Assembly: GCF_003182135.1 (NCBI RefSeq)
Contig: NZ_QGTL01000017.1
Location: 1-64,000, forward strand
Length of the DNA: 64,000 nt
Source of the DNA: Nocardia neocaledoniensis
Lineage (GTDB): Bacteria; Actinomycetota; Actinomycetes; Mycobacteriales; Mycobacteriaceae
Reading direction: 5' to 3'
The position numbers and the translations under genes are program-made. Under the pieces are notes generated by a model. The model did not search any database, was not told the origin of the DNA, and saw only the letters and a program-made list of their open reading frames with translations. This document shows, in pieces, positions 1 through 8,097 of the stretch; the stretch's first letter is position 1; each line of letters starts with the position of its first letter.

Positions 1-242
1 CCGAGCAGGGTGGTCGAGTCGAGTTCGGCGGTGTCGAGCACGACCACGCGCTGGGGCGCCTTCGGGATGGTCACCTGGCCCATCACGGTGTCGAGGGTGC
101 GCGGGAAGCTCGCGGAGTCGGCGGCGGGGTTGGCCGATTCGGCGGGGGCGGAATCGGTTCCGCAGCCGACGAGCGCGGTGAGCGCGATCAGGGCGCCCGC
201 GGCGGCGCCGATGCCGTGGCTACGGAGTCGTGACAGGGACAT
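1..242 (-). CDS. Iron-siderophore ABC transporter substrate-binding lipoprotein (N-terminal part, cut by window edge)
   Basis: Only the first 80 codons are in the window; the gene runs off the left edge. The start ATG is at 242-240. The N-terminus has basic residues, a hydrophobic stretch and a lipobox ending ALVGC, giving Cys27 as the predicted lipidated residue. After a Ser/Ala-rich linker it reads VTIPKAPQRVVVLD, the usual opening of FecB/FepB-type periplasmic binding domains. It would sit outside the membrane and deliver ferric siderophore to the permease pair encoded upstream in the same direction. The gap to the ATPase gene is 38 bp, so it is the likely last gene of the same transcript. 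The exact siderophore cannot be told from the sequence. Confidence 0.85.
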   Translation of the reverse strand, partial: MSLSRLRSHGIGAAAGALIALTALVGCGTDSAPAESANPAADSASFPRTLDTVMGQVTIPKAPQRVVVLDTAELDSTTLL

Positions 243-280
243 GGGATTTCACTTTCTTGTCGGGGAGGAAGGGTCGGGGC

Positions 281-1093
281 TCAGGCGCGCACGCGGGCGG
301 CGCGGCCGAGCGGGATCACCAGCGGGGTACCGGTTTCGGGGTCGGGGATCACCCGGCACTCGACGTCGAACACGCTGCGGACCAGCTCGGCGTCGAGCAC
401 CTCGGCCGGCGGACCGGCCGCGGCCAGCGCGCCGTCGCGCAGCACCACCAGGTGGTCGGCGTAGCGGGCGGCCTGGCCGAGGTCGTGCAGCACCATCACC
501 ACGGTGCGGCCCGCCTCGGTGTTCAGGTCGGCGACCAGGTCGAGGACGTCGAGCTGATGGCGCAGATCGAGGAAGGTGGTCGGTTCGTCGAGCAGGAGCA
601 GGTCGGTGTCCTGGGCCAGGGCCAGCGCGATCCAGGCGCGCTGCCGTTGCCCGCCGGAGAGCTGATCGACGGACTGCGCGCGCAGGGCGGTGGTGCCGGT
701 GCGCGCCATGGCGTCCTCCACCGCCGCCTGATCGTCGGAGGACCAGGGCCGCAACATCTTCTGATGCGGATACCGGCCGAGCCGCACGAGCGCCTCGACG
801 GTGATGGCCTCGGGCGTGATCGGCTGCTGGGGGAGCAGCCCGAGTCGCAGGGCCAGCGCGCGGGCGCTCATCCGGTGGATGTCGGCGCCGTCGAGGGTGA
901 CGGTGCCGCCGGCGGGCCGCAGCAGCCGGGTCAGCCCGCGCAGCAGCGTCGACTTGCCGCACGCGTTGGGGCCCACGATGGCGGTCACCGCGTCGCCGGG
1001 CAGCACCAGGTCGAGCCCGTCGATGATGGTGCGCTCGCCGTAGCGCAGGGCCAGTTCACGGGTGGCGAGCTCGTTCCTCGGTTGCCCGGTCAT
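281..1093 (-). CDS. Iron-siderophore ABC transporter ATP-binding protein
   Basis: This 270-residue protein is the cytoplasmic ATPase of the ferric-siderophore importer. Walker A is GPNACGKST (residues 41-49), the ABC signature LSGGQ is at 145-149 and Walker B LLLLDE at 165-170, followed by the D-loop and the switch histidine in MVLHDLGQ. It has Cys in place of the more usual Gly/Ser in Walker A (NACGKS), which still fits the GxxxxGKS/T pattern. I chose the ATG at 1093 because it overlaps the stop of the upstream permease (ATGA, 1090-1093) and gives the family's usual length. It is of the FepC/FecE type. Confidence 0.95.
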   Translation of the reverse strand: MTGQPRNELATRELALRYGERTIIDGLDLVLPGDAVTAIVGPNACGKSTLLRGLTRLLRPAGGTVTLDGADIHRMSARALALRLGLLPQQPITPEAITVEALVRLGRYPHQKMLRPWSSDDQAAVEDAMARTGTTALRAQSVDQLSGGQRQRAWIALALAQDTDLLLLDEPTTFLDLRHQLDVLDLVADLNTEAGRTVVMVLHDLGQAARYADHLVVLRDGALAAAGPPAEVLDAELVRSVFDVECRVIPDPETGTPLVIPLGRAARVRA

Positions 1094-2121
1094 GCGTTTC
1101 TCCGTTTCGCGGGGTCGCTGTCGCGCACGAGCAGCCACAGCAGCCACGGCGCGCCGACGGTCGTGGTGACGAGGCCGACGGGCAGCCCTTCCACCGGAAG
1201 CAGGTGCTGCGCGATGTAGTCGCAGCCGGTGAGCAGCGTCGCCCCGGCCAGTCCCGTGACGGCCAGCGATCCTGCGGTCGGCGGCCCGCACAGCAGGCGC
1301 ACCAGCTGGGGCACGGCGAGCGCGACGAACACGATGGGCCCCGAGATGGCCACCGCCAGTGCCGCCAGCGCGACCGCGGTGAGCAGCAGTCGCAGTCGCG
1401 CGCCGGAGACACCGACGCCGAGCCCGCCCGCGGAGTCGTCGCCGAGATCGAGCACGGCCAGCGTGCGGTACTGGGTGCACAGCACCGCGAGCACCACCAG
1501 CGAGCAGAGCGCGGCGCCGGTCACCTCCGGCCAGGTCCGCCCGTAGAGCGACCCGGCGGTCCAGTGCATCGCCGAGCCGGCCAGCTCGCGGGGGAACCGC
1601 ACGATCACCAGGTTCACGGCCGCGGCAAGCCCGGCCTGGATGGCGAGACCGACCAGCACGAGCCGCGCGGTCGACACCTGGGTGCGCCAGCCGATGGCGC
1701 CCAGCGCCACGGCCGCGACCAGTCCGCCCGCCAGCGCGGCCAGCGGAATCGCCTGCAGGCTCACTCCCGCCGCCAGGACGACCACCGCGCCGAGCGAGGC
1801 GCCGCCGGTCACGCCGATGACATCGGGCGAGGCGAGCGGATTGCGGAACAGCCGCTGCAGCACGGCGCCGCCGACGGCGAGGCCTGCCCCGGCGACCACG
1901 CCCGCGGCGACCCGGGGCGCGCGGAACTCCTGCACGATGTAGACCTCGCCGCGGTCACCGAGCCCGAACACGGCGCGGGCGGCGGTGAGCGCGCTCATCG
2001 GCACCTCGCCGGTGGCCAGGGAGGCGAGCACGATGCCGATCAGGGCGAGCACGAGCAGCAGGGCCAGCCCGCGCACTCGCGCGGACGTCGACCGGGCCAG
2101 GGGAACGGCGAGAGTCGTCAT
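1090..2121 (-). CDS. FecCD-family ferric-siderophore permease, second subunit
   Basis: This 343-residue integral membrane protein has about nine to ten hydrophobic segments and the FecCD hallmarks GVTGGASLGAVV in the first half and GPIVFVALAVPQLVRLL near the C-terminus, the latter being the coupling-helix region that contacts the ATPase. It forms the import channel with the neighbouring FecCD protein. Its start overlaps the stop of the upstream permease by 4 bp (ATGA) and its stop overlaps the ATPase start in the same way, so the three are translationally coupled. Confidence 0.95.
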   Translation of the reverse strand: MTTLAVPLARSTSARVRGLALLLVLALIGIVLASLATGEVPMSALTAARAVFGLGDRGEVYIVQEFRAPRVAAGVVAGAGLAVGGAVLQRLFRNPLASPDVIGVTGGASLGAVVVLAAGVSLQAIPLAALAGGLVAAVALGAIGWRTQVSTARLVLVGLAIQAGLAAAVNLVIVRFPRELAGSAMHWTAGSLYGRTWPEVTGAALCSLVVLAVLCTQYRTLAVLDLGDDSAGGLGVGVSGARLRLLLTAVALAALAVAISGPIVFVALAVPQLVRLLCGPPTAGSLAVTGLAGATLLTGCDYIAQHLLPVEGLPVGLVTTTVGAPWLLWLLVRDSDPAKRRNA

Positions 2122-3134
2122 CGGCGGACCTTTCTGGTGGCGAGTACCGCGAGCAGCGGCGCGCCGAGGAACGCGGTGATGATCCCGACCTCGATCTCGG
2201 TGGGCCGCATGATGATCCGGCCGACGATGTCGGCGCCCAACAGCAGCAGCGGGCCCGCGAGCAGGCAGCCGGGCAGCAGGATCCGGTGATCGCTGCCCGC
2301 GACCAGCCGCACCAGATGCGGCGCGGCGAGCCCGATGAACGCGATCGGTCCGGCCACCGCCACGGCCGACCCGGCCAGCAGCACCACGGCCACCATGCCG
2401 ATCGTGCGGATCCGGGTGACCGGGACACCGAGCGCCGCGGCCGCCTCGTCACCGAGGGCAAGGGCGTTGAGCCCGCCGGTGATCGCCAGCCCGAGCAGCG
2501 CGCCGAGGCCGAGGAACGGCAGCAGCGGCACGAGCACCGACAAGTCGCGGCCCGCGATCGAGCCGACCAGCCAGAACCGGGCCTCGTCGAGGGTGCGCTC
2601 ACTGAACAGCAGCACCGAGGAGGTCCACGAGGCCAGCACCAGCTGCACGACCGTGCCGCCGAGGACCAGCCGGATCGGGTCGAGGTCGCCGGCGCGCCGG
2701 CCGAGCGCCAGGGTGAACGCTGCCGCCACCGCCGCGCCGGCGAAGGCGAACCAGACGTACTGCGCCGGTTGACTGAGCCCGAGCGCGTAGATGGCGGCGA
2801 CCACGAAGAGCGCCGCGCCCGCGTTGATGCCCAGGGTCGTCGGCGCGGCCAGCGGATTGCGGCTCACGCCCTGCACGATCGCGCCGGCCAGACCGAGCGC
2901 CGCGCCGACCGCGAGCCCGACCAGGGTGCGCGGCCAGCGCATCCCGGTGACGACCGCGGCGTCGCGGCCCACGTCCTGGCCGAGGACGGCCTCGACGACG
3001 GTGCCGACGGGGACCGAGCGGGACCCGAACGCGAGACTCAGCACGATCAGCAGCAGCAACGCCGCCAGACCGAGCGCGAACACGGCGGCCCGGCGAAGCG
3101 CCGGGGCGCGCGGGGCGAGAGTTGTCACCAGCAT
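2118..3134 (-). CDS. FecCD-family ferric-siderophore permease, first subunit
   Basis: This 338-residue polytopic membrane protein of the FecCD family is the first gene of the importer operon. It carries the family segments RNPLAAPTTLGINAGAALFV and GPIAFIGLAAPHLVRLV, the latter being the conserved cytoplasmic loop before the last transmembrane helices. The ATG at 3134 has a GAGGG element just upstream. The gene order permease-permease-ATPase-binding protein, with 4-bp overlaps, is typical of actinobacterial siderophore uptake operons. Expression is probably iron-repressed through the IdeR-type box about 150 bp upstream. Confidence 0.95.
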   Translation of the reverse strand: MLVTTLAPRAPALRRAAVFALGLAALLLLIVLSLAFGSRSVPVGTVVEAVLGQDVGRDAAVVTGMRWPRTLVGLAVGAALGLAGAIVQGVSRNPLAAPTTLGINAGAALFVVAAIYALGLSQPAQYVWFAFAGAAVAAAFTLALGRRAGDLDPIRLVLGGTVVQLVLASWTSSVLLFSERTLDEARFWLVGSIAGRDLSVLVPLLPFLGLGALLGLAITGGLNALALGDEAAAALGVPVTRIRTIGMVAVVLLAGSAVAVAGPIAFIGLAAPHLVRLVAGSDHRILLPGCLLAGPLLLLGADIVGRIIMRPTEIEVGIITAFLGAPLLAVLATRKVRR

Positions 3135-3286
3135 CCCTCATCGCGCACGACCCGGCGCGCCTGGCCGTCGGGCAGGCGAGAAGCGCTGTGGTGCATGCGG
3201 ATCGGTCGACGTGCGGATACGAGACGACGGCGCGGTCGTCACCACCCGCCGAGTTGCGAGGGTTGCGAACCGGATCACGCAGAACT

Positions 3287-3305
3287 TTAGGGTAGGCAAC
3301 CCTAA
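3287..3305. promoter_or_regulatory. IdeR/DtxR-type iron box upstream of the siderophore importer
   Basis: The 19-mer TTAGGGTAGGCAACCCTAA matches the established DtxR/IdeR consensus TTAGGTTAGSCTAACCTAA at 16 of 19 positions (positions 6, 12 and 14 differ) and is a near-perfect palindrome. It lies in the only intergenic gap before the importer operon, between its first permease and the 3' end of the response-regulator gene. Iron-loaded IdeR would be expected to repress the importer from here. Confidence 0.9.
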
Positions 3306-3333
3306 AGCTGCAACACGGTGGCCGGAAAGACCG

Positions 3334-3987
3334 TCAGGGCTCGATCAATCCGGCGCGGATCGCGTAGCGGGTGAGGTCGAGGCGGTCGCGCAGACCCAGC
3401 TTCTGCAGGATGTTCGCGCGGTGCCGGTCGACGGTCTTCACGCTGATCACCAGGGTCGCGGCGATGTCGCGGGCGGAATTGCCCTCCGCGATGAGTTTGA
3501 GCACCTCTTCCTCGCGCGGGGTGAGGATCGTCTCGGGCAGCGTGGCGCCCTGCCTGGCCAGCTGGAGATAGTCGCGCACCAGCGCCGTGATCGCGCCCGG
3601 ATACAGGAACGACTCCCCACGCATGGTGGCCCGGCACGCCTCGATGAGATCGCGGTCGGCCACGGATTTGAGCACGTATCCCGAGGCCCCGGCCTTCAGT
3701 GCTTCGAAGAAGTACTGCTCGTTGTCGTACATCGACAGCATCAGGATGCGGACGCCGGGCCGGGTGCGATGGATCTCCCTGGCGGCCTGGATACCGGTCA
3801 TCCTCGGCATGGCGATATCGAGGATGACCAGGTCGATGCGGTCGTCGGCGAGCGCGGTCACCGCGTCGAAGCCGTTGGCCGCCTCGGCGATCACGCGCAG
3901 ATCGGGCTCGTTGTCCAGGATCATCCGCAGGCCGCTGCGGACCAGGGCGTGGTCGTCGGCCAGCAGGATGCGGGTCGGTTCGCTCAC
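3334..3987 (-). CDS. NarL/FixJ-family response regulator
   Basis: This 217-residue protein has a receiver domain at residues 1-120, with acidic pocket DD at 11-12, phosphoacceptor Asp57 in LVILDIAM and Lys105 in YVLKS. A LuxR-type helix-turn-helix follows at about 150-215 (LTPREEEVLKLIAEG, then TVDRHRANILQKLGL). It would be phosphorylated by the kinase encoded directly upstream; the GTG start overlaps the kinase stop (GTGA). Its targets are not known. The most obvious candidate is the divergent ion-transport operon, because an 11-bp inverted repeat lies between that operon and the kinase gene. Confidence 0.95.
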   Translation of the reverse strand: MSEPTRILLADDHALVRSGLRMILDNEPDLRVIAEAANGFDAVTALADDRIDLVILDIAMPRMTGIQAAREIHRTRPGVRILMLSMYDNEQYFFEALKAGASGYVLKSVADRDLIEACRATMRGESFLYPGAITALVRDYLQLARQGATLPETILTPREEEVLKLIAEGNSARDIAATLVISVKTVDRHRANILQKLGLRDRLDLTRYAIRAGLIEP

Positions 3988-4982
3988 GGGTGTGCTCCGT
4001 TCCCTCGCGCGGGCACGGCGAGTTCGACCGAGGTGCCGCCGGCGGCCGGGGACGTGATGGTGAGCGCGCCGTCGACGAGGATGGCGCGTTCACGCATTCC
4101 CCGCACGCCCGCCCCGCTTTCGTCGACCCCGCCGCGGCCGTTGTCGGTCACTTGCAGCAGGACCCGATCAGGGCCGGTGACCAGGCGCAGGTGGACCTCG
4201 TCGGCGCCCGCGTGGCGCAGCACGTTCGTCAGGCTCTCCTGGGCGATCCGATAGCAGACCAGCTCGATGTCGGGGTCGAGACGACTCCATTCCGGGTCAA
4301 GGTGCCGGTGCACCGGAATGCCGGCCGAGCGCGCGAACTCGTGACACAGCGCGTTGATCGCGCTGTGCAGGCCGAGGTCCTCGAGCACGTCGGGACGCAG
4401 CCGCGAGGCGATCCCGCGCACCTCGTCGAGGCAGCCGCGCACGGTCTCCCGCGCCTGTTCCACCTCGTCGCGCAGGTCGGCGGGGGCGCGGTCGAGGACG
4501 CGTTTGAGGCGCAGCAGCGCGACCGTCAGGCTCTGCCCGATCTCGTCGTGCAGCTCGCGCGCGATGCGTTGCCGCTCGCCCTCCTGGGCGGCCAGCGCGG
4601 TGGCGCCCGCGACCGACCGCTCCGATTCGAGCCGGTCCAGCATGGCGTTGAAGGTTTCGATGAGCTGGTGGAAATCCCCGCCGAGGTGCCGGTCCAGCCG
4701 GGCCGCGCGGTGCGGGGGATCGACCCGGCGCATCGTGGTGACGAGCTCGTCGAGCGGGGCGAAGCTGGTGCGCAGCGCGAACGCGTTGGCGGTCAGGATC
4801 ACCGCGAGCCCGATGACCAGGACCGGGATCTCGGTCAGCCGCACCCGCGTCGAGACGGTGGCGGGGGAGAGCGCGAGCACCAGGGTGCCGAGGGTGAACA
4901 CCACCCCGTTGAGCAGGCAGACCCGCCAGAACAGCGCCGTCACCGGGGTACGGGCCGATCGACGGTTCATACCACCCAGCAT
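3984..4982 (-). CDS. Membrane sensor histidine kinase (HisKA_3/NarX-like)
   Basis: The 332-residue kinase has two N-terminal transmembrane helices (about 17-40 and 50-70) with a very short external loop, a HAMP-like linker (about 71-125), a HisKA_3 dimerisation domain with phospho-acceptor His145 in ERQRIARELHDEIGQS, and a C-terminal HATPase (VTDNGRGG, then GVRGMRER). The short loop suggests it senses a membrane-level or internal cue rather than a large external ligand. Two in-frame ATGs are possible. I prefer 4982 because an AGGAGG at 4997-4992 sits 9 nt before it; the next ATG, at 4970, would be four codons shorter. Confidence 0.9.
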   Translation of the reverse strand: MLGGMNRRSARTPVTALFWRVCLLNGVVFTLGTLVLALSPATVSTRVRLTEIPVLVIGLAVILTANAFALRTSFAPLDELVTTMRRVDPPHRAARLDRHLGGDFHQLIETFNAMLDRLESERSVAGATALAAQEGERQRIARELHDEIGQSLTVALLRLKRVLDRAPADLRDEVEQARETVRGCLDEVRGIASRLRPDVLEDLGLHSAINALCHEFARSAGIPVHRHLDPEWSRLDPDIELVCYRIAQESLTNVLRHAGADEVHLRLVTGPDRVLLQVTDNGRGGVDESGAGVRGMRERAILVDGALTITSPAAGGTSVELAVPARGNGAHP

Positions 4983-5013
4983 GCTGGCGCGCCTCCTGTG
5001 TGTCCATGGGGTC

Positions 5014-5069
5014 CGACACCCATTCCACACCCTGCCCGAGGCCCGCTGAGCAGCGGGAAATGGGTGTCG
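5014..5069. promoter_or_regulatory. Nested inverted repeats between kinase gene and ion-transport operon
   Basis: The 11-mer CGACACCCATT (5014-5024) is repeated in perfect inverted orientation as AATGGGTGTCG (5059-5069). Between the arms is a second perfect inverted repeat, CCCGCTG-AG-CAGCGGG (5042-5057). The element occupies the gap between the divergent kinase/regulator genes and the TrkA-like/CBS/ArsB operon, so it is a candidate binding region for the response regulator. No function is proven. Confidence 0.5.
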
Positions 5070-5147
5070 CGGCCGATGGTGGCGGCGGCCCTGCTCGCCG
5101 AGACTCGGTGCACAGCCCGTCGACCACGTCAGGAAGGACCGCTCGCG

Positions 5148-5417
5148 ATGGACACCGATCGGACCACGATCCCCGGCACCGGCGTGCTCCACCACTTCCG
5201 CACCGGCCACGGGGTCCGCTTCGCGCTGCTCACCGAGTCGACCGGCGTGCGGCACCTGCTGACCTACGCCGCGGGCAGCGACGAACCGGCCGCCGACATC
5301 ACGCTGGCGCCCGACGAGGCCGATCAGATCGCCGAACTCCTGCACACCGGCTCCGTGCACGACCGGCTGACCCGGCTGGAGCGGCGCGTCGCCCACCTCG
5401 CCGTCGACGGGGACTGA
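5148..5417 (+). CDS. Small YhaT/TrkA-associated regulatory-like protein
   Basis: This 89-residue protein resembles the N-terminal segment of actinobacterial 'TrkA-associated' regulatory subunits of cation:proton antiporters: a GTGV opening, a beta-rich stretch, a DITLAPDEADQIAELL segment and a charged coiled tail (DRLTRLERRVAHL). The usual C-terminal RCK_C/TrkA-C nucleotide-binding domain is missing, so it is either a short family member or a truncated one. It is first in an operon with a CBS-domain gene (6 bp downstream) and an ArsB/NhaD permease, which supports a role in controlling ion transport. The ATG at 5148 follows AGGAAGGA. Confidence 0.6.
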   Translation: MDTDRTTIPGTGVLHHFRTGHGVRFALLTESTGVRHLLTYAAGSDEPAADITLAPDEADQIAELLHTGSVHDRLTRLERRVAHLAVDGD

Positions 5418-5423
5418 GGCACC

Positions 5424-5882
5424 GTGCGCGCCGGCGACATCGCGATCAACCTGCCCACCGTGCGGCCCAGCGATCCCGTCGCGAAGGCGGTGCGGCTCAT
5501 GGTCGTCAACCGGCTGCCCGGCCTGATCGTCGTCGACACCGCCGACCGGCCCGTCGCCGTCCTGCCGGGCACCCAGGTCCTGCGCCTGGTGATCCCCGGT
5601 TCCTATCAGAACGATCCGACGCTGGTCCGCACGATCGACGAGGTGCACGCCGATCTGTTCTGGCAGGAGCCGGGCAGTCTGACCGTCGGCGACTGCCTCC
5701 CCGACGGTGCGGTCTCCCCGGCCACGGTCACCCCCGACGCCACGCTGCTCGAGATCGCGATCCTGATGGCGCGCAAGCACAGTCCGCTGCTGGCCGTGGT
5801 CGACCGCGCCCGCGTGCTGCGCGGCGCGATCACCCTGGAGCGGCTGCTGACGAGCCTGGCCGTCACCGGCCCCGGCGACTGA
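5424..5882 (+). CDS. CBS-domain protein
   Basis: This 152-residue cytoplasmic protein carries two CBS motifs, about residues 1-60 (VRPSDPVAKAVRLMVVNRLPGLIVVD) and 85-148 (VTPDATLLEIAILMARKHSPLLAVVD). CBS pairs bind adenosine nucleotides and often gate transporters or enzymes. The GTG start lies 6 bp after the small upstream gene, and the permease gene begins 7 bp after its stop, so the three genes are almost certainly one transcript. The protein probably acts as the nucleotide-sensing regulatory subunit of the permease; the ligand is unknown. Confidence 0.85.
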   Translation: MRAGDIAINLPTVRPSDPVAKAVRLMVVNRLPGLIVVDTADRPVAVLPGTQVLRLVIPGSYQNDPTLVRTIDEVHADLFWQEPGSLTVGDCLPDGAVSPATVTPDATLLEIAILMARKHSPLLAVVDRARVLRGAITLERLLTSLAVTGPGD

Positions 5883-5889
5883 GGACTCC

Positions 5890-7176
5890 GTGATGGCCGC
5901 CGCGCTCGCCGTGCTGATCTTCGTGGTCGCCTTCTTCCTCATCGCGACCGAGCGCGCCGACAAGGTCAAGACCGTCCTGATCGCGGCGGGCCTGATGGCG
6001 GTGCTCGGGCTGATCCCCGGCGAGCAGGTGTTCTTCTCCCCGCACGAGGGCATCGACTGGAACGTCATCTTCCTGCTGCTCGGGATGATGATCATCGTCG
6101 GTGTCGTCAAGCAGACCGGCCTGTTCGACTACCTGGCGATCTGGTCGGCCAAGCGCTCGCGCGGCAGACCGTACCGGCTGATGGTGATGCTCATGCTGAT
6201 CACCGCGGTCGCCTCGCCGTTCCTGGACAACGTCACCATCATCATGCTGGTGGCCCCGGTGACGGTGGTGGTGTGCAAGCGGCTCGGCATCGCCGCGCAG
6301 CCGTTCCTCATCGCCGAGGTCCTGGCCGCCAACATCGGTGGCGCGGCGACCCTGATCGGCGATCCGCCCAACATCATCATCGCCAGCCGGGCGGGGCTGA
6401 CCTTCAACGACTTCCTGGCGCACATGGCGCCGATCGTCGTGCTCACCTTCGCGGTGTTCGTGCTGATGACCCGGCTGCTGTTCCGCTCGGCGCTGCGCAC
6501 CGATCCCGGCTCGGTGGAGGCGGTCATGGCGCTGCAGGAACGGCGGGCGATCCGCGATCCGAAATTGCTGGTCCGGTCGCTGGTCGTGCTGGCGGGGGTG
6601 ATCCTCGGGTTCTGCCTGCACGGCATCGTGCACGTGTCGCCGTCGGTGATCGCGCTGATCGGGGCCGGGGCCATGGTGCTGGTCTCCGGCCTGGACATCG
6701 GCGACATCCTGCACGAGGTGGAGTGGCCGACCCTGGTCTTCTTCATGGGTCTGTTCGTGATGGTCGCGGGCCTGGTGCACACCGGCGTGATCGCCGCGCT
6801 CGGCGCCGCCGCGATCGACCTGGTCGGTCACGACTACTTCCTGGCCGCCACCGCCCTGGTCTTCGGGTCGGCGCTGCTCGGCGCGTTCGTCGACAACATT
6901 CCCTACACCGCGACCATGGCGCCGGTGGTCGAGGGCCTGGTCGCCGGGGCGCCCGACCCGGCGACCGGCCGCTCGCTGTGGTGGGCGTTCGCGCTCGGCG
7001 CCGACTTCGGCGGCAACGGCACCGCGGTCGCGGCCAGCGCGAACGTCGTGGCCCTCGGCATCGCCGCGCGCGCCGGGCAGCGGATCTCGTTCTGGCAGTT
7101 CACCCGCTACGGCATCCTGGTCACCCTCGTCAGCACGACGATGGCCTGGATCTATGTGTGGCTGCGCTATTTCTGA
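5890..7176 (+). CDS. ArsB/NhaD-family (SLC13-like) ion permease
   Basis: This 428-residue membrane protein has about eleven to twelve transmembrane segments and the ArsB/NhaD signature GGAATLIGDPPNIIIAS near residue 155, plus a second inverted half with NIPYTATMAP and ADFGGNGTAVAASANVV. The family includes arsenite exporters, Na+/H+ antiporters and dicarboxylate carriers; no arsR or arsC lies nearby, so arsenite export is not favoured over cation or anion exchange. A GTG (5890) and ATG (5893) are adjacent possible starts. The 3' end overlaps the convergent hutG by 10 bp. Confidence 0.85.
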   Translation: MMAAALAVLIFVVAFFLIATERADKVKTVLIAAGLMAVLGLIPGEQVFFSPHEGIDWNVIFLLLGMMIIVGVVKQTGLFDYLAIWSAKRSRGRPYRLMVMLMLITAVASPFLDNVTIIMLVAPVTVVVCKRLGIAAQPFLIAEVLAANIGGAATLIGDPPNIIIASRAGLTFNDFLAHMAPIVVLTFAVFVLMTRLLFRSALRTDPGSVEAVMALQERRAIRDPKLLVRSLVVLAGVILGFCLHGIVHVSPSVIALIGAGAMVLVSGLDIGDILHEVEWPTLVFFMGLFVMVAGLVHTGVIAALGAAAIDLVGHDYFLAATALVFGSALLGAFVDNIPYTATMAPVVEGLVAGAPDPATGRSLWWAFALGADFGGNGTAVAASANVVALGIAARAGQRISFWQFTRYGILVTLVSTTMAWIYVWLRYF

Positions 7177-8090
7177 TCGCGGCGGTGCCCGGTGACGATC
7201 CGGTGGATCAGCCGCGCGGCGGTCCTGGCGGTGCGCTGGTCGATGTCGAGCTCGGGATTGAGCTCGGCGACGTCGACCACCGCCAATTTCCTGCTCGCGG
7301 TGACCTGATCGCAGACCGCCTGGATCGTCGGCAGCGCGACACCGTAGGCCGCGGGCGCGCTCACGCCCGGCGCGACCGCGGCGGGCAGCACGTCGAGATC
7401 GATCGTCAGATACAGCAGGTCGATGTCGGCCAGGAAGTCGTCGACGAAGGCGCGAGCACGCTCGGGGTCGCAGTCGTCGTCGAGCAGGTACCGCACCCCG
7501 AAGTGCTCGGCGGTGTCGAACAGGACGGTGGTGTTGCTCGGCTGGCTGATGCCGAGCACGGCGTAGCGCACGTCCGCGTCGGACTCGAGAATCTGCCGGA
7601 ACGGGGTACCCGAGCTCGGGACCGGATCGGGGCGCAGGTCGAAATGCGCGTCCAGATTGAGGATGCCGACGGTCGTGCCGGGGGTGCGCCGAGCCGATCC
7701 GGCGACGCCGAGGTAGGTGCCGTAGGCGACCTCGTGCCCACCGCCGAGGACCACCGGGAAGGCACCGTCGTCCAGCAGGGCCGACACCCGCTCGCCGAGA
7801 CGGCGCTGGCCGTCCTCCAGTTCGTCGCCCGTCACCGTGACGGTGCCCGCGTCGTAGGCGCGCAGCGGCGTGCGCAACGCCATCGGCGACAGCGCCCGCC
7901 GCAACGCGTCGGGACCCTGCGCGGCGCCGGGGCGGCCCTTGTTCCGGCGCACCCCGGCCTCACTGGCGAAGCCGACGAACACACACGCGCCCGGCTCGCC
8001 ACCCGGCGTGTGCTCGGTGACGGCCTGATGCCAGCGCAGATGCTCGGGGGAGTCGCCGTCGACACGGCCGGTCCAGGATTCGAAGGTCAT
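7167..8090 (-). CDS. hutG: Formimidoylglutamase (arginase family)
   Basis: This enzyme hydrolyses N-formimidoyl-L-glutamate to glutamate and formamide, the last step of the four-step histidine pathway. The 307-residue protein has the arginase-family binuclear manganese ligand motifs GGGHEVAYG, NLDAHFDLR and TIDLDVLP. I chose the ATG at 8090, because it lies just after the hutI stop (7 bp gap) and MTFESWTG is a plausible N-terminus; an upstream in-frame start would extend into hutI. It is last in the NCS1 permease-hutI-hutG operon. Confidence 0.92.
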   Translation of the reverse strand: MTFESWTGRVDGDSPEHLRWHQAVTEHTPGGEPGACVFVGFASEAGVRRNKGRPGAAQGPDALRRALSPMALRTPLRAYDAGTVTVTGDELEDGQRRLGERVSALLDDGAFPVVLGGGHEVAYGTYLGVAGSARRTPGTTVGILNLDAHFDLRPDPVPSSGTPFRQILESDADVRYAVLGISQPSNTTVLFDTAEHFGVRYLLDDDCDPERARAFVDDFLADIDLLYLTIDLDVLPAAVAPGVSAPAAYGVALPTIQAVCDQVTASRKLAVVDVAELNPELDIDQRTARTAARLIHRIVTGHRRDQK

Positions 8091-8097
8091 CGGCGTC

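Noticed and set aside
281..1480. Extended 399-residue reading frame for the siderophore ATPase
   Set aside because: The upstream part overlaps the permease in another frame and is Arg/Ala-rich shadow sequence; the ATG at 1093 with a 4-bp overlap is the natural start.
3984..6110. 708-residue minus-strand frame including the histidine kinase
   Set aside because: Only the last 332 residues show kinase domains; the rest is antisense shadow of the divergent ion-transport genes.
5890..7176. Assignment of the ArsB/NhaD permease as an arsenite exporter
   Set aside because: No arsR, arsC or metal-responsive regulator is near, and the CBS and TrkA-like neighbours point to ion homeostasis instead.
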